A stretch of 8,897 nt of DNA from Bacteroidales bacterium (GTDB taxonomy: Bacteria > Bacteroidota > Bacteroidia > Bacteroidales > WCHB1-69): the NCBI GenBank assembly GCA_017618435.1, contig JAFZUH010000316.1, forward strand, positions 1 through 8,897, in the 5' to 3' direction. A program made the position numbers and the translations under genes. The notes beneath the pieces were generated by a model that was given only the letters and a program-made list of their open reading frames with translations, was not told the DNA's origin and did no database searches. Below, one piece after another: positions 1 through 6,841 of this stretch (within the stretch, counting starts at the first letter, position 1; each line of letters starts with the position of its first letter).

Positions 1-863
1 CCATTGCAATGCGGACAAGCCCCAAACGGAGAGTTAAAAGAAAACAAATTGGGTTCAGGGTCTTGATAAGAAATGCCACTTGTAGGACACATCAAATACT
101 TGCTGTAATTGGCAATAGTATTGTCGTTTGATGTTTGTATCATCAAACTGCCTTTTCCATATTTCAAAGCGGTTTTAATGGAATTGACCAGTCGTTGTTC
201 CGATTGACTGCCTACTACCAATTTGTCTATCTTTATTTCAATAGAATGGGCTTTGTATCTATCTACCTGCATGCGTTGAGTCAATTCTTTCAGTTCGCCG
301 TCTACCCTCACCTGCAAAAACCCCCAACGCTGTATTTGCTCAAACACTTCACGAAAATGTCCTTTTTTGCTTTTGGCAATAGGAGCAAACAAACTAATTT
401 CTTGCCCTTTGTATTTATCTTTTATCAGTTGTACAACTTGGTTTTCGGTATATTTAACCATCTTTTCGTTGGTTACATACGAATAGGCGGTCGCTACTCT
501 TGCATAGAGCAATCTCAAAAAATCGTAAATTTCTGTAATTGTTCCCACCGTAGAACGTGGAGAACGGCTGATAGTTTTTTGTTCTATGGCAATAACAGGA
601 TTCAAACCCGTTATTTTATCAACAGCAGGACGCTGCATTTCTCCGATAAATTTTCTTGCATACGGAGATAATGTTTCCAAAAAACGTCTTTGCCCTTCTG
701 CATATATCGTATCAAATGCCAACGAAGACTTTCCGCTACCCGACAAACCTGTAATAACCACAAAAGATTTGCCCGGTATAGTCAAAGAAACATTTTGTAA
801 ATTATGCTCTTTGGCCCCCAATATAATCAGATTTTCCTCTTTTATATTTGTTTCGTAAGCCAT
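1..863 (-). CDS. uvrA: Excinuclease ABC subunit UvrA, N-terminal part (runs off the window)
   Basis: This is the damage-sensing ATPase of nucleotide excision repair, which works in the cytoplasm with UvrB and UvrC. Only the first 287 complete codons are present, out of roughly 940 usual for the family. Seen in the translation: a Walker A motif GLSGSGKSS at residues 39-47, the UvrA-typical AEGQRR and SPYARKF segments just after it, RSTVGTITEIYDFLRLLYAR near residue 110, and the start of the first zinc module at 259-286 with FSFNSPFGACPHC. Of the four expected cysteines, C259, C283 and C286 are present, but the CPxC partner is serine (S262). The short Cys/His motif that usually follows the LLYAR segment is also absent. 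The ATG lies 6 bases after the lptC-like stop, so it is probably the last visible gene of the long operon. The reading frame has no internal stop. Family assignment is secure. Confidence 0.96.
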   Translation of the reverse strand, partial: MAYETNIKEENLIILGAKEHNLQNVSLTIPGKSFVVITGLSGSGKSSLAFDTIYAEGQRRFLETLSPYARKFIGEMQRPAVDKITGLNPVIAIEQKTISRSPRSTVGTITEIYDFLRLLYARVATAYSYVTNEKMVKYTENQVVQLIKDKYKGQEISLFAPIAKSKKGHFREVFEQIQRWGFLQVRVDGELKELTQRMQVDRYKAHSIEIKIDKLVVGSQSEQRLVNSIKTALKYGKGSLMIQTSNDNTIANYSKYLMCPTSGISYQDPEPNLFSFNSPFGACPHCN

Positions 864-869
864 TTGTTT

Positions 870-1433
870 TTATTCTTCTGTATAGAAAATAATTTTGGGA
901 TTGGTCAGTTCATATTTTTCCATGTTTTCATCTGATTCAAAAGCATCTCCGACATAAACAGAACCATCAGGTTTGGTTTGCTTTATCTGTCCTTTTGAAT
1001 AAATGCGATGTGTGGTCATATCCCATATCATGTGTTCCGATTCTATAATTTCTCCGTTTTTATGATTGGTTATCACAACATTCCGTTTTGCTTCCATCAG
1101 TTTTTTGTCTTCATAATTAATACCATAATCGGCTGTTAAGGTTACATTTTTTTCCCCGAAATCATCATAAGCGACAACAATTAAACCTTCGGGTGTTTCA
1201 TAATATTTTTCTGGAAACGTATAATGGTCCAAACGTTTAAAAACAAACTCATAGTTCAACAAACCGTTGGTACTCATCAGCAAGTGCATATCCATAGAGG
1301 TTTCATCGGGTACATTTGGTTTGTTTGTCAATGAAGCCACCTCTGCAATATCATTGCTGCAACTACAACAAAACACGGCAATAAGCCCAAAGACTATTGC
1401 CATGTTCTGTATAAAATGTTGTTTCCAACCCAT
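870..1433 (-). CDS. lptC: LptC-like lipopolysaccharide export protein, membrane- or lipid-anchored periplasmic
   Basis: A 187-residue protein with a short N-terminal hydrophobic segment (about residues 7-23) followed by a periplasmic region. From about residue 95 to the end it has the LptC/OstA-like pattern of short beta-strands: LTADYGINYEDKKLMEAKRN, then a segment with SEHMIWD, YSKGQI and VYVGDAFESDENMEKYELTNP. In known systems LptC sits on the inner membrane, takes LPS from LptBFG and passes it to LptA. The length matches E. coli LptC (191). Residues 22-25 read CCSC, so a lipoprotein signal is possible, but the lipobox is poor. It lies 6 bases after the TPR gene and 6 before uvrA. Assignment is by pattern and by the gene neighbourhood I recall for Bacteroidota; sequence divergence in this family is large. 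Confidence 0.8.
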   Translation of the reverse strand: MGWKQHFIQNMAIVFGLIAVFCCSCSNDIAEVASLTNKPNVPDETSMDMHLLMSTNGLLNYEFVFKRLDHYTFPEKYYETPEGLIVVAYDDFGEKNVTLTADYGINYEDKKLMEAKRNVVITNHKNGEIIESEHMIWDMTTHRIYSKGQIKQTKPDGSVYVGDAFESDENMEKYELTNPKIIFYTEE

Positions 1434-1439
1434 TGTTGA

Positions 1440-2891
1440 TTAACGGATAGTAGTGGTCTCGTTTATCCAACACCCTACTCTGTAACTGTCACCTTTTTTC
1501 AATCCAAGTTGGAAATAAGTGGACACGGCAGGGAAACGCCCGCTGACAGAAGAAATACGTTTTTGGGCATCTTCGGCAACAGAAGGATCTATAGCCTTGG
1601 CCTTGTTGTATTTATCTACAGCAGCCCAATAAACAGAGGCAGGAATATCCAAACCTGAACATGCACCGCCCGATGCTGCATACAAATCACCTATCAACAT
1701 ATAGGCACGTCCATCGTTCGGATTAAGTTTCAATATTTTATAGGCAGTTTCTCTTGCTGCTGAATATTGATTCAATTGCTTTTGGCATTCTATCATAATA
1801 ATGTATGCGGTAATCTTATCCGATTCTTTTTCATACATGGAGATAGCCTCATTCAAATAATTCAAAGCCGCACTGTATGCTTTTTTCTTCATATTGATTC
1901 TTGCCATATTGAATGCCAGATTAGCATTCGGTTTGATTTGATAGAACGCTTCTACCGCATCTGCAAACAATTGGTTGTCGGTGCAACCTTGTTTTGCAAA
2001 GAATTTAATAATTTGTTTCAACAAACGTTCATCGGTTTTGTTACTTTCAAACTTTTTACCATAAATATCCATCAACACATCACATTGTGCATATTTGGAG
2101 AAACGCAAATCCAAATTGTTCGAAACGTTGATATATTGTTTCCAAGCATTTGCGGTTTTGGCAGAATCATTTGCACGTTCTTCATAAATTACATCATATT
2201 CTTCTTTAGTAACAAGTCCGCTATCCAAATCTTCTCTCAATTTGTAAATGGCACGCATAGAAGCCTCATGTTTCAATTCACAGGTATCTATTTGGCTATT
2301 CAATACATCGGTAATTTTATCATAAGCATCTATCATAATTTCCGTTGGCAATTTGTCTAATTTCATCTTGTTTTCACTTGCAATGAAATATACATTCAAC
2401 ACTTGTGCGGATGTTTTATCGCCATCTAAATCAATAGACTGACCAAGTACCTCATAAATTCTTTGATATTCTTTTTTGGGATAGTATTTATACAAATACA
2501 CACCTATACGCCCCAAAGCATATCCTTCATCTTGAGGATAACATTTGATTCTCAAATCGAACAAATCGAACAATTCTTTGATATATTGTTCTCTAAGAAC
2601 GGTATCATCACCGGCTTCTTTTATTTTATATTCCAAAATATCCGGACCGTTGAGAAAGATATTTTTAGTGGACATCGGGCAATTATCTTTTACCCATTTC
2701 CATGGTTCATAAGCATCTTTGTAATTTTTTTGTTTAAACACCTCTCGATATAGTGAGATTTTCGTCTTACACTCTTCAGGTTCTTTTCCATATTTGTCAT
2801 CTGCACTTTGTGCCCACCCTGTTGTGGAAAGCATTGAGAATATAAAACCAATCAATGCCAATTTCTCTGTCCTTTTCATTTTCTTTATCAT
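1440..2891 (-). CDS. Secreted tetratricopeptide-repeat protein of a Bacteroidota-type envelope family
   Basis: A 483-residue protein with a basic start and hydrophobic core (residues 6-25) ending GWAQ, a typical signal peptidase I site, so it is likely periplasmic. A second ATG at codon 5 (2877-2879) is an equally plausible start. The N-terminal third contains YREVFKQKNYKDAYEPWKW followed by NCP, a degenerate helical-repeat opening. Clear TPR-like helix pairs are at about 311-420, with ALNYLNEAISMYE, then KILKLNPNDGRAYMLIGDLY and AAVDKYNKAKAIDPS. The tail KKGDSYRVGCWINETTTIR looks like a conserved end of this family as I remember it. It probably acts as a protein-protein scaffold. It lies 25 bases after the barrel gene and 6 before lptC, which suggests an envelope role with them. 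The exact function is unknown. Confidence 0.85.
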   Translation of the reverse strand: MIKKMKRTEKLALIGFIFSMLSTTGWAQSADDKYGKEPEECKTKISLYREVFKQKNYKDAYEPWKWVKDNCPMSTKNIFLNGPDILEYKIKEAGDDTVLREQYIKELFDLFDLRIKCYPQDEGYALGRIGVYLYKYYPKKEYQRIYEVLGQSIDLDGDKTSAQVLNVYFIASENKMKLDKLPTEIMIDAYDKITDVLNSQIDTCELKHEASMRAIYKLREDLDSGLVTKEEYDVIYEERANDSAKTANAWKQYINVSNNLDLRFSKYAQCDVLMDIYGKKFESNKTDERLLKQIIKFFAKQGCTDNQLFADAVEAFYQIKPNANLAFNMARINMKKKAYSAALNYLNEAISMYEKESDKITAYIIMIECQKQLNQYSAARETAYKILKLNPNDGRAYMLIGDLYAASGGACSGLDIPASVYWAAVDKYNKAKAIDPSVAEDAQKRISSVSGRFPAVSTYFQLGLKKGDSYRVGCWINETTTIR

Positions 2892-2916
2892 TTTGTGGTT
2901 ATTATTCTATTTTATT

Positions 2917-4209
2917 TTAATCCAATTTTATTCTTTGATACCATTTTTCATGCAGTCGCACGTTAAACATCACGGTAAAATAATTTTCTTGTATCAAATC
3001 TTTCTTGATTGTTCCCGTTCGTCCATACTCCAAAATTACCCCCAAACAAGTTTTGCTCTTCTTTAAAGGAAATACAAGTCCAAAATTTATGCCAAACTTA
3101 TCAATTTGCATATTATTCAACATCAATCTTGTCAATTCATAGTTGGCACCAAGGCTGAAAGTAACTCGTGCCAAATAGTTCGAACTATTATATTTCGGTG
3201 TAATGCTACCGCCCAAAGCAAACTTATAGGCATCTACCAAAGCACTATCTAAACGCCCTGCTTCTTTATATTTGGACCATTGTGTCCATGTGAAATTGGC
3301 CTCTATATGAAATTGGTTGTTTTTTGCCCAAGAAATCCCCCCCCCGACAGATTGTGGCATTTGATATGTTTGTTTCTGTTCGCCTTGTGGATACAAGGTG
3401 TCCAACAAGGTGGGAGAAAGTGCATTTATATCACCCAAATAAGTCGTTATCAAACTGGTGTTTTTGTTCCAAAATTTAAGTGAAGGCGTATAAACCACCC
3501 CCAAACCTATTGACCATTTGTCTTTTATCGGTACAATGTATTGCAAACCTGCAGTAAAATAAAAACCTTTTATTCTATTCACCCTATCTATTTGCAGACT
3601 TACAGCATTTGTATTTTCAAAATTCGAAACTCTTGAATTTGCATATTTCCCGAATATAAAAGAGGCATTAAACCCGACAGACAAGCCCTTATACAAACGG
3701 AATGCGTTTCCCCAATATATTTCATTTAATCCACCCGATCCGCTATAATATGCTTCATAAGCCCCCAATCCGGCAATGGTGTCAGCGGTGGCTACTTCGT
3801 ATGTCATATTAGAAAAGGGCTGATAGCCTATGGCTGTTTTCCACCACTTGCTTATAGAAGTCCCTATGGATAAATAATCAATATATGCCGTTGTGCCTTT
3901 TTGCGAAACAGAACCCGATCTGAGCGTATGGTTTTTTACTGAAAAGGCTCCTTCTACCAAACAAGAAAGGGTATCAAATGCTATATATGCAGCAGGATTG
4001 GCAAAATTTATCACCGTTGCAGACTGAAAAGCATAACCCACGTTGCCCATACCGAGCACCGATCCGGAAGTACGTACCGACATATCCCCCGTTGCAAAAC
4101 GCGAATATGGAGAATTCAGATGATTTTGGGCATTTGTCCCATACGGAAAAAGACCCAAAAACATTACCATAAAAGTAAAAACATAAATTATCTTTCTATT
4201 TTTCAACAT
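2917..4209 (-). CDS. Outer-membrane beta-barrel protein with an internal G9 tract
   Basis: A 430-residue protein. Residues 1-27 form a signal peptide (hydrophobic 7-22, cleavage near NAQ). The mature start carries NSPYSRFATGD (32-42), followed by GSVLGMGNVGYAF and NFANPAAY, an opening seen in Bacteroidota outer-membrane barrel proteins of the FadL/PorV-like kind. The rest is alternating polar/hydrophobic strands rich in Tyr, Trp and Gly with turns, and the tail is YFTVMFNVRLHEKWYQRI, consistent with closing strands recognised for outer-membrane insertion. Its ATG lies inside coaX (14-base overlap), so translation is probably coupled. The adjacent TPR gene may encode a partner. Codons 289-291 are GGG GGG GGG, a G9 run that could slip. 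The transported substrate or attachment role is unknown. The barrel class is inferred from pattern, not from a family search. Confidence 0.85.
   Translation of the reverse strand: MLKNRKIIYVFTFMVMFLGLFPYGTNAQNHLNSPYSRFATGDMSVRTSGSVLGMGNVGYAFQSATVINFANPAAYIAFDTLSCLVEGAFSVKNHTLRSGSVSQKGTTAYIDYLSIGTSISKWWKTAIGYQPFSNMTYEVATADTIAGLGAYEAYYSGSGGLNEIYWGNAFRLYKGLSVGFNASFIFGKYANSRVSNFENTNAVSLQIDRVNRIKGFYFTAGLQYIVPIKDKWSIGLGVVYTPSLKFWNKNTSLITTYLGDINALSPTLLDTLYPQGEQKQTYQMPQSVGGGISWAKNNQFHIEANFTWTQWSKYKEAGRLDSALVDAYKFALGGSITPKYNSSNYLARVTFSLGANYELTRLMLNNMQIDKFGINFGLVFPLKKSKTCLGVILEYGRTGTIKKDLIQENYFTVMFNVRLHEKWYQRIKLD
3337..3345 (-). repeat. Homopolymer tract: nine G on the coding strand of the barrel gene
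   Basis: The plus strand shows nine consecutive C, giving GGG GGG GGG (Gly289-Gly291) in the barrel gene. It is by far the longest G/C run in this AT-rich window; the others reach about five. Losing one G leads to TAG after codon 301, and gaining one leads to TAA after codon 314, both removing the last ~120 residues of the barrel. The current length of nine keeps the gene in frame (ON). Confidence 0.9.
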
Positions 4210-4930
4210 TATAATCCAATATTCGATTCAAACCAAACATTACTAAATTCGGATATGCAAATATCTCATTTTTTATTGAATTTTTGAACATATTTGCATC
4301 GCCACCCGTTAAAATTATTTGCACGTTGGGATATTCCCTCTTGTAGCGTTCTATTTTTCCGTTACATTCATCTATAATACCTTGCATCACACCTGTCAAA
4401 ATAGCGGTTTCGGTATTATCACCCATCAAACTGTTTGTCCAAAGAGGTTCGACCATCGGCAATTGAGCGGAAAAGACATTCAAAGCATTGAGTCTCATCA
4501 TCATTCCCGGTGAAATTGAACCGCCCAAATATTCTGCCTTACTATTTACAAAATCGAAAGTAATGCACGAACCCATTTGAATAACCAAAACATCTTTTTG
4601 CGGAAAAAGTGCATTGCCGCCAATCGCAACCGCCAGTCTGTCGGGTCCCAAAGTTTGGGGTGTTTGATATTTATTGACAATCGGAATAGGCGTTTGAGCA
4701 TTCAGGAGAATAAAATTAAAATTAGCCTCCAAAAACAACTGCACTTTGCTGTCCACTGGAACAACATTTGCCAATATGGCATTCTGCACATTGCAGGCTT
4801 TGTGATTATTGACAAAAGAAATAACATCTTTGTGTGTCAAAGTTGTTTTTCTGACAAAATCAACCTCCTCTTTTCCATTGAGAATAGCCATTTTTTGTGT
4901 GGTATTTCCGAAATCAAGCACTAAATTCAT
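4196..4930 (-). CDS. coaX: Type III pantothenate kinase CoaX, with an unusual active-site segment
   Basis: Catalyses ATP-dependent phosphorylation of pantothenate, the first step of coenzyme A synthesis, in the cytoplasm. The 244-residue length is normal. Seen in order: the phosphate-binding motif DFGNT (6-10), TPQTLGPDRLA with the catalytic-type Asp97 (90-100), GGSISPGMMMRLNAL, TETAILTGVMQG, LTGGD near residue 212 and the end GLNRILDYN, all close to Bacteroides CoaX as I recall it. The odd point is residues 118-124, QMGSCIT, where the family normally has DAGTxIT: the conserved Asp is Gln118. The codon is CAA at 4579-4577, so this is not a frame problem. The ATG lies 4 bases after ispD, and the 3' end overlaps the barrel gene by 14 bases. 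Activity may be altered; the family assignment is firm. Confidence 0.93.
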   Translation of the reverse strand: MNLVLDFGNTTQKMAILNGKEEVDFVRKTTLTHKDVISFVNNHKACNVQNAILANVVPVDSKVQLFLEANFNFILLNAQTPIPIVNKYQTPQTLGPDRLAVAIGGNALFPQKDVLVIQMGSCITFDFVNSKAEYLGGSISPGMMMRLNALNVFSAQLPMVEPLWTNSLMGDNTETAILTGVMQGIIDECNGKIERYKREYPNVQIILTGGDANMFKNSIKNEIFAYPNLVMFGLNRILDYNVEK

Positions 4931-4934
4931 CTTG

Positions 4935-5612
4935 TTAAATTTGTTTTTGATTTTGATTTAGAATTTGTTTGGCTATTTTCAAATCACTGGGAACGGTGAT
5001 TTTTATATTGGTATATTCTCCGTCCACACAATACACAGACTCTCCCATGGCTTCTACCACAGCGGCATCATCGGTAAATCGAGACTCAAAAGATTGTTGA
5101 TAGGCTTTTTTCAGCGTTTTGCAGGCAAACACCTGCGGCGTTTGCACCAGCATCAAATTTTCTCTAGGCACACTTTGCGTTCCTGTTGCGGTGAGCATTC
5201 TAACAGAATCTATCATTTTGCAGGCTGCAACCACATTCTTTTTTTCTTTTTCCGCCATAGTAAAACAACGTTCTATCAAAGCCTTGGAAACACAAGGACG
5301 GACGGCATCATGAACAGCCACCACACCTGCGTTCGGCAAATGTCGGGTTGCATTTTTTATAGACTCAAAACGGGTTTGACCGCCTGCAACCAACTGATGA
5401 GGAATGTCAAAATGATATTTGTGCTGCAATTTGTTCCACAATTCCATTGTTTCTGCCGGCAAAACAAGAAGAATTTCATCTACACAAGGGGCAAAAACAT
5501 TCAAAGTGTGCATAATAACAGGCAATCTGTTGATACAAACAAATTGCTTGGGTTGCGACATTTGCATTCTCAACCCGCTGCCACCACCTGCTATAATTGC
5601 AAATCTTTTCAA
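4935..5612 (-). CDS. ispD: 2-C-methyl-D-erythritol 4-phosphate cytidylyltransferase IspD (TTG start)
   Basis: Transfers CMP from CTP to methylerythritol phosphate, the third step of the non-mevalonate isoprenoid pathway. The 225-residue length is usual. Seen: the nucleotide-binding loop IIAGGGSGLRM with Arg15, PKQF with Lys22 (21-24), GGQTRFESIKNA (77-89), VHDAVRPCV (100-108), VQTPQVF (156-162), FTDDAAVVEAMG (179-190) and TNIKITVPSDL (201-211). All expected catalytic and CTP-binding residues are in place. The start must be TTG at 5612-5610: the next in-frame codons upstream are AAT, TTT and then a TGA stop, and the first internal ATG would delete the CTP loop. This TTG begins one base after the queA stop, so translational coupling is likely. 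coaX follows after 4 bases. Confidence 0.95.
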   Translation of the reverse strand: MKRFAIIAGGGSGLRMQMSQPKQFVCINRLPVIMHTLNVFAPCVDEILLVLPAETMELWNKLQHKYHFDIPHQLVAGGQTRFESIKNATRHLPNAGVVAVHDAVRPCVSKALIERCFTMAEKEKKNVVAACKMIDSVRMLTATGTQSVPRENLMLVQTPQVFACKTLKKAYQQSFESRFTDDAAVVEAMGESVYCVDGEYTNIKITVPSDLKIAKQILNQNQKQI

Positions 5613-5613
5613 A

Positions 5614-6666
5614 TTAAATCACTAACATTGCATCGCCATAGGTAAGAAATCTGTATTTTTCTGCGATTGCTTCCTTATAGGCTTCCATTATCAATTCATA
5701 TCCGCCAAAAGCACATACCAACATCAGCATTGAAGATTGGGACGGGTGAAAATTGGTAATCAAATAATCGGCGGTAGTAAAATCATAGGGAGGAAAAATA
5801 AATTTGTTGGTCCAACCATGATATGGTTTTATTTTACCGCCCACATAACAAGAAGATTCCATGGCTTTCAATGTGGATATGCCCACGGAGCATATTTTCT
5901 TATGATTTTCCCGTGCTTTGTTGATAATATCAGCAGTGGCTTCACTGATAAAATACTCTTCCGAATCAATTTTATGTTTTGCCAAATCTTCCACATCGAT
6001 ATTTTTAAAAGTACCAATACCGACCTGAAGGGTTAAATCAGCAAAATCCACACCATTAAGTTCCACCCGTTTCAACAACATCTTGCTGAAATGCAAGCCC
6101 GCCGTTGGGGCTACCACGGCACCTTCGTTTTTCGAATAAATAGTCTGATAATAATCCTTATCTTCCGGCACTATTTCCCGAATACGCTGAATGACATCGG
6201 GAACGGGGGTCTTACCCAAACCGAATAAGGTTTTCTTAAAATCATCGTGAGAACCATCATACAAAAAACGCAAGGTTCGGCCTCTTGATGTGGTATTGTC
6301 AATAACTTCCGCTTCCAATATACCATTGCCGAAATACAACTTGTTGCCTATTCTGATTTTTCGTGCAGGGTCTACCAAAACGTCCCACAAACGGCTTTCT
6401 TCATCCAATTCCCGCAAAAGAAAAACATTGATTTTTGCTCCTGTCTTTTCTTTCTGCCCGTTCAGCAATGCAGGAAAAACCTGAGTGTCGTTTCTTACCA
6501 ACACATCATCTTCATCCAAATAATCTATAATATCTTTGAACACCTTGTGTTGAAATGTACCTGTACGTCTGTCTACAACCAATAATCTCGCCTCGTCTCT
6601 TTCTTCGCTTGGAAATGAGGCAATTAATTCTTGCGGCAAATGATATTTAAATTGCGATAATTTCAT
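5614..6666 (-). CDS. queA: S-adenosylmethionine:tRNA ribosyltransferase-isomerase QueA
   Basis: Makes epoxyqueuosine at the wobble position of GUN-anticodon tRNAs by adding the ribosyl part of SAM to preQ1-tRNA. The protein has 350 residues (E. coli 356). Seen: NDTQVFPALL (59-68), KEKTGAKINVFLLREL (72-87), WDVLVDPARKIRIGNKLYF (94-112), the GAVVAPTAGLHFS block (182-194), GIGTF (216-220), TNKFIFPPYDF (286-296), TNFH (304-307) and YRFLTYGDAML (338-348). It is clearly this family, but several usually fixed positions differ: LQVG (Gln214) for LHVG/LHAG, VGISTLK for VGTTxxR, and NFHPSQSS for NFHxPxST. The ATG has no Shine-Dalgarno, as is normal here. It appears to be the first gene of the seven-gene block; I found no exact TAnnTTTG box in the 100 bases upstream. 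Confidence 0.94.
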   Translation of the reverse strand: MKLSQFKYHLPQELIASFPSEERDEARLLVVDRRTGTFQHKVFKDIIDYLDEDDVLVRNDTQVFPALLNGQKEKTGAKINVFLLRELDEESRLWDVLVDPARKIRIGNKLYFGNGILEAEVIDNTTSRGRTLRFLYDGSHDDFKKTLFGLGKTPVPDVIQRIREIVPEDKDYYQTIYSKNEGAVVAPTAGLHFSKMLLKRVELNGVDFADLTLQVGIGTFKNIDVEDLAKHKIDSEEYFISEATADIINKARENHKKICSVGISTLKAMESSCYVGGKIKPYHGWTNKFIFPPYDFTTADYLITNFHPSQSSMLMLVCAFGGYELIMEAYKEAIAEKYRFLTYGDAMLVI

Positions 6667-6755
6667 TATGTATGTTTTTGAAATAATTTCTTACATTATA
6701 TTTAATAAATAATATAACGAAAACAAGTGATATTTTATTATACAAAAACAAAATA

Positions 6756-6783
6756 TTTTTTTTTGCATTTTTGCAAAAAAAAA
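6756..6783. repeat. Perfect 12-bp inverted repeat with TTTT loop
   Basis: The left arm TTTTTTTTTGCA (6756-6767) and right arm TGCAAAAAAAAA (6772-6783) are exact reverse complements around a four-base loop (6768-6771). The A-run of the right arm is also the U-tract of the tRNA terminator when read on the minus strand. In RNA it would be a weak, mostly A-U hairpin; whether it acts (second terminator, anti-terminator, or none) is unknown. Confidence 0.6.
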
Positions 6784-6814
6784 GAGAGAAACCAATTTTT
6801 TACATCTTTCTCTC
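6775..6814 (-). terminator. Probable Rho-independent terminator after tRNA-Val
   Basis: Read on the minus strand, GAGAGAAA (6814-6807) pairs perfectly with TTTCTCTC (6791-6784) around a 15-base loop, followed at once by nine T (6783-6775). It lies 27 bases after the tRNA 3' end, where the tRNA transcript should stop, and upstream of queA. The stem is only 8 bp with 4 G-C pairs, so it is moderate rather than strong. Confidence 0.7.
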
Positions 6815-6841
6815 AAAAAAAATAAAAATTATAAAATCAAG

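Noticed and set aside
135..858. Plus-strand open frames of 178 and 90 codons opposite the left-end gene
   Set aside because: They are antisense shadows of uvrA, whose minus-strand frame carries Walker A and zinc-module motifs; their translations show no domain.
1767..2360. 197-codon plus-strand frame rich in Ile and Phe, looking membrane-like
   Set aside because: Antisense to the TPR gene; the hydrophobicity comes from reverse complements of Lys, Asn and Glu codons.
4965..5645. 226-codon plus-strand open frame
   Set aside because: Antisense to ispD; composition is His/Arg/Cys-rich as expected for a shadow frame, with no recognisable motif.
6700..6760. Promoter for queA in the AT-rich upstream region
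   Set aside because: Several near matches exist (for example TATTTTG and TATCACTTG on the minus strand) but none fits TAnnTTTG exactly with a spaced TTG; not enough to call.
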